In this document: positions 13,131 through 24,720 of the stretch, piece by piece
How positions within the stretch are numbered: position 1 is the first letter of the stretch
How the letters are laid out: each line of letters opens with the position of its first letter
Origin: Halictus rubicundus
Lineage: Eukaryota; Arthropoda; Insecta; Hymenoptera; Halictidae
DNA length: 64,000 nucleotides
Assembly (NCBI RefSeq): GCF_050948215.1
Contig: NW_027488916.1
Coordinates: 1 to 64,000 of the forward strand
Direction of reading: 5' to 3'
Program-made: the position numbers and the translations under genes
The notes under the pieces: model-generated
What the model saw: the letters and a program-made list of their open reading frames with translations, nothing else
What the model was told of the DNA's origin: nothing
Databases searched by the model: none

Positions 13131-13558
13131 ATAGAGGATAATATAGGATAGAGGATAGGATAGGATAGAGGATGGGATAGGATAGAGGATAATATAGGAT
13201 AGAGGATAGGATATAGGATTTAATAGGATAGAGGATAGGATAGGATAGAGGATGGGATAGGATAGAGGATAATATAGGATAGAGGATAGGATAGGATAGA
13301 GGATGGGATAGGATAGAGGATAATATAGGATAGAGGATAGGATATAGGATTTAATAGGATAGAGGATAGGATAGGATAGAGGATGGGATAGGATAGAGGA
13401 TAATATAGGATAGAGGATAGGATAGGATAGAGGATGGGATAGGATAGAGGATAATATAGGATAGAGGATGGGATAGGATAGAGGATAATATAGGATAGAG
13501 GATAGGATAGGATAGAGGATGGGATAGGATAGAGGATAATATAGGATAGAGGATAGGA
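13081..13558 (+). repeat. 131-bp sub-repeat of GATGGG/GATAATATAGG/TTTAAT
   Basis: TATAGGATTT markers at 13,081, 13,212, 13,343 and 13,559 give spacings of 131, 131 and 216 bp. Each unit holds TATAGGATTTAATAGG followed by GATGGGATAGG / GATAATATAGG pairs. The longer last interval adds 85 bp of the same pairs. This is the most compact HOR in the window and looks like local expansion by slippage or short unequal exchange. Confidence 0.85.
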
Positions 13559-13660
13559 TATAGGATTTAATAGGATAGAGGATAGGATACGATAAAGGAT
13601 AGGATAGAGGATAGGATAGGATAGAGGATGGGAAGGATAGAGGATAGGATACGATAGAGG

Positions 13661-14559
13661 ATAAGGATAGGATAGAGGATAGGATAGGATAGAGGATAGG
13701 ATATGATAGAGGATACGATATAGGATTTAATAGGATAGAGGATAGGATAGGATAGAGGATAGGATAGGATAGAGGATGGGATAGGATAGAGGATAATATA
13801 GGATAGAGGATAGGATAGGATGGAGGATAGGATACGATAGAGGATAGGATAGGATAGAGGATATGATACGATAGAGGATAGGATAGGATAGAGGATACGA
13901 TATAGGATTTAATACTATAGAGTATAGGATACGATAGAGGATAGGATACGATAGAGGATAGGATATGATAGAGGATAGGATAGGATAGAGGATAGGATAG
14001 GATAGGATAGAGGATAGGATAGGATAGAGGATAGGATAGGATAGAGGATAATATAGGATAGAGGATAGGATAGGATAGAGGATGGGATAGGATAGAGGAT
14101 AATATAGGATAGAGGATAGGATATAGGATTTAATAGGATAGAGGATAGGATACGATAGAGGATAGGATAGGATAGAGGATAGGATATAGGATAGGATAGG
14201 ATAGAGGATAGGATAAGATAGAGGATAGGATAGGATAGAGGATGGGATAGGATAGAGGATAGGATAGGATAGAGGATAGGATTGGATAGAGGATAGGATA
14301 GGATAGAGGATAGGATAGGATAGAGGATAGGATAGGATAGAGGATAGGATAGGATAGAGGATAGGATAGGATAGAGGATGGGATAGGATAGAGGATAATA
14401 TAGGATAGAGGATAGGATAGGATGGAGGATAGGATACGATAGAGGATAGGATAGGATAGAGGATATGATACGATAGAGGATAGGATAGGATAGAGGATAC
14501 GATATAGGATTTAATACTATAGAGTATAGGATACGATAGAGGATAGGATACGATAGAGG
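13661..14559 (+). repeat. 899-bp HOR, copy 1
   Basis: GATAAGG markers at 13,661/14,560 and ATACT dyads at 13,912/14,811 and 14,514/15,413 are all exactly 899 bp apart. Within the unit the two dyads are 602 bp apart, and 297 bp separate the second dyad from the next copy's first. The unit holds GATGGG, GATAATATAGG, GGATGGAGG, GATATGATACG, TTTAATACTATAG, GATATAGG and GATAAGATAGAGG variants in a fixed order. Confidence 0.92.
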
Positions 14560-15458
14560 ATAAGGATAGGATAGAGGATAGGATAGGATAGAGGATAGGA
14601 TATGATAGAGGATACGATATAGGATTTAATAGGATAGAGGATAGGATAGGATAGAGGATAGGATAGGATAGAGGATGGGATAGGATAGAGGATAATATAG
14701 GATAGAGGATAGGATAGGATGGAGGATAGGATACGATAGAGGATAGGATAGGATAGAGGATATGATACGATAGAGGATAGGATAGGATAGAGGATACGAT
14801 ATAGGATTTAATACTATAGAGTATAGGATACGATAGAGGATAGGATACGATAGAGGATAGGATATGATAGAGGATAGGATAGGATAGAGGATAGGATAGG
14901 ATAGGATAGAGGATAGGATAGGATAGAGGATAGGATAGGATAGAGGATAATATAGGATAGAGGATAGGATAGGATAGAGGATGGGATAGGATAGAGGATA
15001 ATATAGGATAGAGGATAGGATATAGGATTTAATAGGATAGAGGATAGGATACGATAGAGGATAGGATAGGATAGAGGATAGGATATAGGATAGGATAGGA
15101 TAGAGGATAGGATAAGATAGAGGATAGGATAGGATAGAGGATGGGATAGGATAGAGGATAGGATAGGATAGAGGATAGGATTGGATAGAGGATAGGATAG
15201 GATAGAGGATAGGATAGGATAGAGGATAGGATAGGATAGAGGATAGGATAGGATAGAGGATAGGATAGGATAGAGGATGGGATAGGATAGAGGATAATAT
15301 AGGATAGAGGATAGGATAGGATGGAGGATAGGATACGATAGAGGATAGGATAGGATAGAGGATATGATACTATAGAGGATAGGATAGGATAGAGGATACG
15401 ATATAGGATTTAATACTATAGAGTATAGGATACGATAGAGGATAGGATACGATAGAGG
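14560..15458 (+). repeat. 899-bp HOR, copy 2
   Basis: Head-to-tail copy of 13,661-14,559 with constant 899-bp spacing. A private change is GATATGATACTATAG near 15,365 in place of GATATGATACGATAG. After 15,458 the sequence departs into another TTTAAT/GATCC module instead of a third full unit. Confidence 0.92.
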
Positions 15459-16873
15459 ATAGGATAGGATAGAGGATACGATATAGGATTTAATAGGATA
15501 GAGGATAGGATAGGATACATGATAGGATAGGATAGAGGATCCGATATAGGATTTAATAGGATAGAGGATAGGATACGATAAAGGATAGGATAGGATAGAG
15601 GATAGGATAGGATAGAGAATAGGATATAGGATTGGATAGGAGAGCGGATAGGATAGGATAGAGGATTGGATAGGATAGGGGATAGGATACGATAGAGGAT
15701 AGGATAGGATAGAGAATAGGATATAGGATTGGATAGGATAGAGGATAGAATAGGATAGAGGATAGGATAGGATAGAGGATAGGATAGGATAGAGGATAGG
15801 ATAGGATAGAGGATAGGATAGGATAGAGGATCCGATATAGGATTTAATAGGATAGAGGATAGGATACGATAAAGGATAGGATAGGATAGAGGATAGGATA
15901 GGATAGAGGATGGGATAGGATAGAGGATAATATAGGATAGAGGATAGGATAGGATAGAGGATGGGATAGGATAGAGGATAATATAGGATAGAGGATAGGA
16001 TATAGGATTTAATAGGATAGAGGATAGGATACGATAAAGGATAGGATAGGATAGAGGATAGGATATAGGATAGGATAGGATAGAGGATAGGATAGGATAG
16101 AGGATATGATAGGATAGAGGATGGGATAGGATAGAGGATAGGATAGGATAGAGGATAGGATAGGATAGAGGATAGGATAGGATAGAGGATAGGATAGGAT
16201 AGAGGATAGGATAGGATAGAGGATAGGATAGGATAGAGGATACGATATAGGATTTAATAGGATAGAGGATAGGATACGATAGAGGATACGATAGGATAGA
16301 GGATAGGATAGGATAGAGAATAGGATAGGATAGAGGAAAGGATAGGATAGAGGATAGGATAGGATAGAGGATAGGATAGGATAGAGGATGGGATAGGATA
16401 GAGGAGAATATAGGATAGAGGATAGGATAGGATAGAGGATATGATACGATAAAGGATAGGATAGGATAGAGGATACGATATAGGATTTAATAGGATAGAG
16501 TATAGGATACGATAGAGGATAGGATACGATAGAGGATAGGATGTGATAGAGGATAGGATAGGATAGAGGATAGGATAGGATAGAGGATAGGATAGGATAG
16601 AGGATAGGATAGGATAGAGGATGGGATAGGATAGAGGATAATATAGGATAGAGGATAGGATAGGATAGAGGATATGATACGATAAAGGATAGGATAGGAT
16701 AGAGGATACGATATAGGATTTAATAGGATAGAGTATAGGATACGATAGAGGATAGGATAGGATAGAGGATAGGATAGGATAGAGGATAGGATAGGATAGA
16801 GGATAGGATACGATAGAGGATAGGATAGGATAGAGGATCCGATATAGGATTTAATAGGATAGAGGATAGGATA
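15459..16873 (+). repeat. Domain A mosaic stretch
   Basis: No gene is visible. GATCC modules at 15,541, 15,832 and 16,839 (CC positions) sit among GATGGG/GATAATATAGG pairs, a TTTAAT / GATACGATAGG / GAGGAAAGG module at about 16,245-16,340, and two GATATGATACGATAAAGG...TTTAATAGGATAGAGTATAGG segments at about 16,438 and 16,672. The last two are about 234 bp apart and look like a short tandem duplication. Confidence 0.65.
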
Positions 16874-17284
16874 GGATAGAGGATCCGATATAGGATTTAA
16901 TAGGATAGAGGATAGGATACGATAAAGGATAGGATAGGATAGAGGATAGGATAGGATAGAGAATAGGATATAGGATTGGATAGGATAGCGGATAGGATAG
17001 GATAGAGGATAGGATAGGATAGAGAATAGGATATAGGATTAGATAGGATAGCGGATAGGATAGGATAGAGGATTGGATAGGATAGGGGATAGGATACGAT
17101 AGAGGATAGGATAGGATAGAGAATAGGATATAGGATTGGATAGGATAGAGGATAGAATAGGATAGAGGATAGGATAGGATAGAGGATAGGATATGATACA
17201 GGATAGGATAGGATAGAGGATAGGATAGGATAGAGGATAGGATAGGATACAGGATAGGATAGGATAGAGGATAGGACATGATAG
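16874..17284 (+). repeat. Domain A block 'GATCC to GACATG', copy 3
   Basis: GATCC (CC at 16,885) to GACATG (17,275). The variant order equals copies at 62-482 and 4,447-4,804. A private GGATTAGATAGG change lies near 17,040. It is preceded by another GATCC only 46 bp upstream (16,839), a truncated duplicate of the block start. Confidence 0.75.
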
Positions 17285-19122
17285 AGGATAGGATAGGATA
17301 GAGGATAGGATAGGATAGAGAATAGGATGGGATAGAGGATAGGATAGGATAGAGGATAGGATAGGATAGAGGATAGGATAGGATAGAGGATGGGATAGGA
17401 TAGAGGATAGGATAGGACAGAGGATAGGGTAGGATAGATGATAGGATAGGATAGAGGATAGGATAGGATAGAGGATAGGATAGGATAGAGGATAGGATAG
17501 GATAGAGGATAGGACAGGATAGAGAATAGGATAGGATAGAGGAAAGTATAGGATAGAGGATAGGATAGGATAGAGGATAGGATAGGATAGAGGATGGGAT
17601 AGGATAGAGGATAGGATAGGATAGAGGATGGGATAGGATAGAGGATACGATATAGGATTTAATAGGATAGAGGATAGGATACGATAGAGGATACGATAGG
17701 ATAGAGGATAGGATAGGATAGAGAATAGGATAGGATAGAGGAAAGGATAGGATAGAGGATAGGATAGGATAGAGGATAGAGATAGGATAGGATAGAGGAT
17801 GGTATAGGATAGAGGATAGGATAGGATAGAGGATGGGGATAGGATAGAGGATAATTTTGGATAGGATAGGATAGGATAGAGGATAGGATAGGATAGAGGA
17901 TAGGATACGATAGAGGATAGGATAGGATAGAGGATCCGATATAGGATTTAATAGGATAGAGGATAGGATACGATAAAGGATAGGATAGGATAGAGGATAG
18001 GATAGGATAGAGAATAGGATATAGGATTGGATAGGATAGCGGATAGGATAGGATAGAGGATTGGATAGGATAGGGGATAGGATAGGATAGAGGATAGGAT
18101 AGGATAGAGAATAGGATATAGGATTGGATAGGATAGAGGATAGAATAGGATAGAGGATAGGATAGGATAGAGGATAGGATAGGATACAGGATAGGATAGG
18201 ATAGAGGATAGGATATGATAGAGGATAGGATAGGATAGAGGATAGGATAGGATAGAGAATAGGATGGGATAGAGGATAGGATAGGATAGAGGATAGGATA
18301 GGATAGAGGATAGGATAGGATAGAGGATGGGATAGGATAGAGGATAGGATAGGATAGAGGATAGGATAGGATAGAGGATAGGATAGGATAGAGGATAGGA
18401 TAGGATAGAGGATAGGATAGGATAGAGGATAGGATAGGATAGAGGATAGGATAGGATAGAGGATACGATATAGGATTTAATAGGATAGAGGATAGGATAC
18501 GATAGAGGATACGATAGGATAGAGGATAGGATAGGATAGAGAATAGGATAGGATAGAGGAAAGGATAGGATAGAGGATAGGATAGGATAGAGGATAGGAT
18601 AGGATAGAGGATGGGATAGGATAGAGGATAATATAGGATAGAGGATAGGATAGGATAGAGGATGGGATAGGATAGAGGATAATATAGGATAGAGGATAGG
18701 ATATAGGATTTAATAGGATAGAGGATAGGATACGATAAAGGATAGGATAGGATAGAGGATAGGATATAGGATTGGATAGGATAGCGGATAGGATAGGATA
18801 GGGGATTGGATAGGATAGAGAATAGGATATAGGATTGGATAGGATAGAGGATAGAATAGGATAGAGGATAGGATAGGATAGAGGATAGGCTATGATACAG
18901 GATAGGATAGGATAGAGGATAGGATAGGATAGAGGATAGGATAGGATACAGGATAGGATAGGATAGAGGATAGGATATGATAGAGGATAGGATAGGATAG
19001 AGGATAGGATAGGATAGAGAATAGGATAGGATAGAGGATAGGATAGGATAGAGGATAGGATAGGATAGAGGATAGGATAGGATAGAGGATGGGAAAGGAT
19101 AGAGGATATGATACGATAGAGG
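17285..19122 (+). repeat. Domain A stretch with an irregular patch
   Basis: No gene is visible. 17-mer runs carry TTTAAT modules (about 17,650 and 18,470), a GATCC module (CC at 17,936) and GATGGG/GATAATATAGG pairs. Around 17,775-17,870 the register is unusually irregular: GATAGAGATAGG, GATGGTATAGG, GATGGGGATAGG and GATAATTTTGG occur within about 90 bases. They are found nowhere else in the domain and may be a decayed segment or a consensus error. Confidence 0.6.
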
Positions 19123-19430
19123 ATAAGGATAGGATAGAGGATAGGATAGGATAGAGGATAGGATATGATAGAGGATACGATATAGGATTTAATAGGATAG
19201 AGGATAGGATAGGATAGAGGATAGGATAGGATAGAGGATAGGATAGGATAGAGGATGGGATAGGATAGAGGATAATATAGGATAGAGGATAGGATAGGAT
19301 GGAGGATAGGATACGATAGAGGATAGGATAGGATAGAGGATATGATACGATAGAGGATAGGATAGGATAGAGGATACGATATAGGATTTAATACTATAGA
19401 GTATAGGATACGATAGAGGATAGGATACTA
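19123..19430 (+). repeat. 899-bp HOR, distant partial copy at domain A edge
   Basis: GATAAGG at 19,123 followed by an ATACT dyad at 19,391 reproduces the first part of the 899-bp unit. The marker distance is 268 bp here against 251 bp in 13,661-13,912, one 17-mer longer. The copy breaks off just past the dyad, at the transition to domain B. Confidence 0.8.
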
Positions 19431-20520
19431 TAGACGATAGGATAGGGGATTGGATAGGATAGAGGATAGGATAGGATTGAGGATATGATAGGTTAGCGGC
19501 TCGGATATTATAGAGGGTAGGATATAATACAGGATATAATAGGATAGATGATATTATAGGATAGAGGACGGGATAGGATAGAGGATACGATCTTATGGAG
19601 GATAGGATAGGATGGAGGAAAGTATAGTGTAGTGGAAAGGATAGGATAGAGGATAGGATATAGGATTGGATAGGATAGAGGATAGGAGGCGAAAGAGGAT
19701 AGGATTGGATAGAGAATAGGATAGAGGATAGGATAGAGGATTGGATAGGATAGAGGATATTATAGGATAGAGGATAGGATAGAATAGTGGATAGGATAGG
19801 ATGAAGTATAGGATAGAATTGAGGATAGGATAGGATAGAGGATAGGATAGGGTAGAGGATAGGATAGGATAGAGGATAGGATAGGATAGAGGATAGGATA
19901 TGATAGGGAATAGGATAGGATAGAGGACAGGATAGGATAGAGGATAGGATTGGATAGAGGATAGGACAGGGTAGAGGATAGGATAGGATAGAGGATAGGA
20001 TAGGATAGAGGATAGAGGATAGGATAGAGGATAGGATAGAGGATTGGATAGGGTAGGATAGAGGATAGGATAGGATAGGATAGAGGATAGGATAGGATGG
20101 AGGATAGGATAGGATGGAAGATATGATAGGATAGAGAATAGGATAGGATAGAGGATAGGAAAGGATAGAGGATAGGATAGGATTGAGGCTAGGATAGGAT
20201 AGTGGATAGGATAGGATAGAGTATGGAATAGGATAGAGGATAGGAGAGGATACAGGATAGGATAGGATTGAGGATAGGATAGTATAGAGGATAGTACAGG
20301 ATAGAGGATACGATAGAGAATAGGATAGGATACAGGATAGGATAGGATAGAGGATAGGATAGGATAGAGGATAGGATACGATAGAGGATAGGATAGGATA
20401 GTGGATAGGATAGGATAGAGGATAGGATAGGGGATTGGATAGGATAGAGGATAGGATAGGATAGAGGATATGATAGGATAGAGGATAGGATAGGATAGAG
20501 GATATGATAGGATACAGGAT
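19431..20520 (+). repeat. Most diverged stretch, at the A/B junction
   Basis: No gene is visible. Unit register is poor and private variants are dense: GGTTAGCGGCTCGG near 19,492, GGATATAATACAGG, GACGGGATAGG, GATCTTATGGAGG, GAAAGTATAGTGTAGTGG and GGAGGCGAAAGAGG near 19,686, and TAGAATTGAGG near 19,815. From about 19,820 the 17-mer returns with GGTAGAGG and GATTGAGG changes. The abrupt loss of domain A words and high divergence mark a real junction, possibly an old recombination breakpoint. Confidence 0.7.
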
Positions 20521-21300
20521 ATGATGGGATTGAGGATAGGACGGGATAGAGGAGAGGATAGAGGATTGGATAGGATAGAGGATAGGATACGATAGAGGAT
20601 AGGATAGGATAGACGATAGGATAGAGAATAGGATAGGATAGAGGATAGGATAGAGGATTGGATAGTATAGGGGATATTGTAGTATAGAGGGTAGGATAGG
20701 ATAGCGGATAGGATAGGATATAGGATAGGATTGGAAAGAGGATAGGATAGGATAGAGGATAGGATGGGATAGAGGATAGGATAGGATTTTGGGTAGGAAA
20801 GGATAGTGGATAGGATGGGATAGAGTAGACGATAGAGGATACGATATGATTCAGGATAGGATAGGATAGAGCAGACGATAGCGGATAGGATGGGGGATTG
20901 GATAGGATAGAGGATAGGATAGGATAGAGGATTGACTAGGATAGAGGATAGGATTGGATAGAGGATAGGGTAGGATAGAGGATAGGATAGGATAGAGGAT
21001 AGGATAGGATAGAGGATAGGATAGAGGATAGAGGATAGGATAGAGGATAGGATAGAGGATTGGACAGGATAGGGGATATTATAGGATAGAGGGTAGGATA
21101 GGATAGCGGATAGGATAGGATATAGGATAGGATAGGAAAGAGGATAGGATAGGATAGAGGGTAGGATAGAGGATAGAGGATAGGATAGAGGATAGGATAG
21201 AGGACTGGATAGGATAGGGGATATTATAGGATAGAGGGTAGGATAGGATAGGGGATTGGATAGGATAGAGGACAGGAGACGATAGAGGATAGAATAGGAT
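20521..21300 (+). repeat. Domain B segmental duplication, copy 1 (partner 28,093-29,340)
   Basis: Ordered rare variants shared with 28,093-29,340 are ATGATGGGATTGAGG (20,521/28,093), GGAGAGGATAGAGG, ATTTTGGGTAGG (20,786/28,775), AGCAGACGATAGCGG, ATGGGGGATTGG (20,890/28,954), GGACAGGATAGGGG (21,062/29,126) and GGACTGG (21,202/29,266). The offset grows from 7,572 to 7,989 to 8,064 and is then constant. So the right half is collinear and the left half differs by two internal size changes. Confidence 0.85.
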
Positions 21301-21355
21301 AGAGGATAGGATAGGAATGAGGATAGGATAGGATAGAGGATAGGATAAGATAGAG

Positions 21356-21470
21356 GATAGGATAGGGGATTGGATAGGATAGAGAATAGGAGACGATAGA
21401 GGATATGATAGGGGATTGTATAGGATAGAGGACTGGAGACGATAGATGATAGGACAGGATAGAGGATAGG
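21356..21470 (+). repeat. GGAGACGATA cassette 1 (partner 26,718-26,832)
   Basis: Contains GGGGATTGG, GAATAGGAGACGATAG, GATATGATAGGGGATTGTATAGG, GGACTGGAGACGATAGATG and GGACAGG in order. The same order recurs with the first AGACGAT at 26,753 instead of 21,391, offset 5,362 bp. A third, related but distinct version lies at 22,255-22,400. Confidence 0.8.
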
Positions 21471-21900
21471 ATAGGATATTATAGAGGATAGGATAGGATA
21501 GAGGATAGGATAGGATAGAGGATAGGATAGGATAGAGGATAGGATAGGATAGAGGATAGGATAGGATAGAGGATAGGATAGGATAGAGGATAGGATAGGA
21601 TAGAGGATAGGATAGGATAGAGGATAGGATAGGATAGAGGATAGGATAGGATAGAGGATAGGATAGGATAGAGAATAGGATAGGATAGAGGATAGGATAG
21701 GATAGAGGATTGGAGTGTATAGAGGATAGGATATAGGATTGGATAGGATAGAGGATAGGATACGATAGTGGATAGGACAGAGGATAGGATAGGATAGAGG
21801 ATAGGATAGAGGATTGGATAGAATAGGTGATATTATAGGATAGAGGGTAGGACAGGATAGCGGATAGGATAGGATATAGGATTGGATAGGATAGAGGATA

Positions 21901-21998
21901 GGATAGGATAGAGGATAGGATAGAGGATAGGATAGAGGATAGGATAGAGGATAGGATAGAGGATAGGATAGAGGATAGGATAGAGGATAGGATAGGAT
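21901..21998 (+). repeat. 12-bp unit run
   Basis: About eight head-to-tail copies of GGATAGGATAGA, the two-pentamer form of the unit. Similar shorter runs lie near 24,500-24,565, 25,090-25,150, 25,195-25,240, 29,715-29,795 and 29,955-30,020. All are in domain B. These runs replace the 17-bp period by 12 bp, a multiple of three. Confidence 0.85.
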
Positions 21999-22254
21999 AG
22001 AGAATAGGATAGAGGATAGGATAGGATAGAGGATAGGATAGGATTGAGGATTGGATAGGATAGAGGATAGGATAGGATAGAGGATGGGATAGGATAGAGG
22101 ATAGGATAGGATAGAGGATAGGATACGATAGAGGATAGGATAGGTGATAGGATAGGATAGAGGATAGGATAGAATACAGGATAGGATAGGATAGCGGATG
22201 GGATAGGATATAGGATAGGATAGGATAGAGGATAGGATAGGAATGAGGATAGGA

Positions 22255-22400
22255 TAGGACCGAGGATAGGAGACGATAGAGGATAGTATAGGGGATTGGA
22301 TAGCATAGAGGATAGGAGACGATAGAGGATATGATAGGGGATTGTATAGGATAGAGGACAGGAGACGATAGAGGATAGGATAGGATAGAGGATAGGATAG
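22255..22400 (+). repeat. GGAGACGATA cassette 2 (partner 25,785-25,930)
   Basis: Order: GGAGACGATAG, GGGGATTGGATAGCATAG, GGAGACGATAG, GATATGATAGGGGATTGTATAGG, GGACAGGAGACGATAG. The same order lies 3,530 bp downstream (AGACGAT at 22,271/25,801). Private changes are GGACCGAGG and GATAGTATAGGGG in this copy, against GGACAGAGG and GATAGGATAGGGG in the partner. Confidence 0.82.
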
Positions 22401-24720
22401 GATAGGATAGAGGATAGGATAGGATAGAGGACAGGAGACGATAGAGGATAGGATAGGATAGAGGATAGGATAGGATAGGATAGAGGATAGGATAGGATAG
22501 AGGATAGGATAGGATAGAGGATAGGATAGTATAGAGGATAGGATAGGATAGAGGATAGGATAGGATAGAGGACAGTATAGAGGATTGGATAGAATAGGTT
22601 ATATTATAGGATAGAGGGTAGGACAGGATAGCGGATAGGATAGGATATAAGATTGGATAGGATAGAGGATAGGATAGGATGGAGGATAGGATAGGATAGC
22701 GGATAGGAATAGGGTAGAGTATAGAACAGGATAGAGGATAGGATAGGATAGAGGATAGGATAGGAATGAGGATAGGATAGGATAGAGGATAGGATAAGAT
22801 AGAGGATCGGATAGGATATAGGATTGGATAGGATGGAGGATAGGATAGGATAGAGGATAGGATAGGGGATAGGATAGAGGATTGGATAGGATAGAGGATA
22901 GGATAGGATAGAGGATAGGATAGGATAGAGGATAGGATAGGATAGCGGATAGGATAGGATATAGGATTGGGTAGGATGGAGGATAGGATAGGATAGAGGA
23001 TAGGATAGGATAGAGGACAGGATAGGATAGATGATAGGATAGGATAGGATAGAGGATGGGATAGGATAGAGGATTGGATTAGATAGAGGATAGGATATAG
23101 GATTGGATAGGATAGAGGATACGATAGTGGATAGGACAGAGGAAAGGATAGGATAGAGGATAGGATAGAGGATTGGATAAAATAGGTGATATTATAGGAT
23201 AGAGGGTAGGACAGGATAGCGGATAGGATAGGATATAGGATTGGATAGGATAGAGGATAGGATAGGATGGAGGATAGGATAGGATAGCGGATAGGAATAG
23301 GGTAGAGTATAGAACAGGATAGAGGATGGGATAGGATAGAGGATAGGATAGGATAGAGGATAGGATAGGATAGAGGATAGGATAGGATAGAGGATTGGAG
23401 TGTATAGAGGATAGGATATAGGATTGGATAGGATAGAGGATAGGATACGATAGTGGATAGGACAGAGGATAGGATAGGATAGAGGATAGTATAGAGGATT
23501 GGATAGAATAGGTTATATTATAGGATAGAGGGTAGGACAGGATAGCGGATAGGATAGGATATAGGATTGGATAGGATAGAGGATAGGATAGGATGGAGGA
23601 CAGGATAGGATAGCGGATAGGAATAGGGTAGAGCATAGAACAGGATAGAGAATAGGATAGGATAGAGGATAGGATAGGAATGAGGATAGGATAGGATAGA
23701 GGATAGGATAAGATAGAGAATCGGATAGGATATAGGATTGGATAGGATGGAGGATAGGATAGGATAGAGGATAGGATAGGGGATAGGATAGAGGATTGGA
23801 TAGGATAGAGGATAGGATAGGATAGAGGATAGGATAGGATAGAGGATAGGATAGGATAGCGGATAGGATAGGATATAGGATTGGATAGGATGGAGGATAG
23901 GATAGGATAGAGGATAGGATAGGATAGAGGACAGGATAGGATAGATGATAGGATAGGATAGGATAGAGGATAGGATAGGATAGAGGATGGGATAGGATAG
24001 AGGATTGGATTAGATAGAGGATAGGATATAGGATTGGATAGGATAGAGGATAGGATACGATAGTGGATAGGACAGAGGAAAGGATAGGATAGAGGATAGG
24101 ATAGAGGATAGGATAGGATAGCGGATAGGAATAGGGTAGAGTATAGAACAGGATAGAGGATAGGATAGGATAGAGGATAGGATAGGAATGAGGATAGGAT
24201 AGGATAGAGGATAGGATAAGATAGAGGATCGGATAGAATATAGAATAGGATAGAGGATAGGATAGGATAGAGGATAGGATAGGATAGAGGATAGGATAGG
24301 ATAGAGGATTGGAGTGTATAGAGGATAGGATATAGGATTGGATAGGATAGAGGATAGGATACGATAGTGGATAGGACAGAGGATAGGATAGGATAGAGGA
24401 TAGGATAGAGGATTGGATAGAATAGGTGATATTATAGGATAGAGGGTAGGACAGGATAGCGGATAGGATAGGATATAGGATTTGATAGGATAGAGGATAG
24501 GATAGGATAGAGGATAGGATAGAGGATAGGATAGAGGATAGGATAGAGGATAGGATAGAGGATAGGATAGGATATCGGATAGGATAGGATTGAGGATTGG
24601 ATAGGATAGAGGATAGGATAGGATAGAGGATAGGATAGGATAGAGGATAGGATAGAGGATAGGATAGAGGATAGGATAGAGGATAGGATAGGATAGAGGA
24701 TAGGATAGGATTGAGGATTG

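Larger units (their letters stand above)
73..17941 (+). other. Scattered GGATCC palindrome variants diagnostic of domain A
   Basis: The hexamer GGATCC, a BamHI site and one of the few perfect palindromes in the array, occurs inside GAGGATCCGATATAGG. CC positions read: 73, 631, 1,172, 1,463, 3,810, 4,458, 6,722, 8,086, 9,396, 9,930, 10,765, 12,007, 12,087, 12,378, 12,844, 15,541, 15,832, 16,839, 16,885 and 17,936. I saw none in domains B or C, where GATC occurs only as GGATCGG. The coordinates span first to last site. Confidence 0.85.
4223..19404 (+). other. Eight ATACT-ATAG-AGTAT dyads
   Basis: The variant TTTAATACTATAGAGTATAGG contains 5-bp inverted arms (ATACT and AGTAT) around a 4-base ATAG loop. 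Starts are 4,223, 9,149, 11,777, 13,912, 14,514, 14,811, 15,413 and 19,391. In a strand-biased array with almost no self-complementarity this is the only recurring hairpin-capable motif I found. All copies are in domain A. The short arms make a functional hairpin doubtful. The coordinates span first to last copy. Confidence 0.7.
1..19430 (+). repeat. Domain A: ACGATATAGG/TTTAAT/GGATCC variant satellite
   Basis: The 17-mer is interrupted by a recurring module in which ACGATATAGG or CCGATATAGG is followed by GGATTTAATAGG and then GGATACGATA (A/G)AGG. Further module variants are GAATAGGATATAGGATTGG, GATAGCGG, GATGGGATAGG, GATAATATAGG and GAGGAAAGG. These words are abundant here and, apart from generic ones, rare or absent after about 19.4 kb. 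The domain is a mosaic of HORs described separately. The left limit is the window edge. The right limit is where the TTTAAT and ACGATATAGG vocabulary stops, about 19,430. Confidence 0.85.

Noticed and set aside
39..17279. Three near-identical 140-190-codon - strand frames (39-467, 4,226-4,789, 16,851-17,279)
   Set aside because: They mark three copies of the GATCC-to-GACATG satellite block and share its repeat-derived sequence. Not a gene family.
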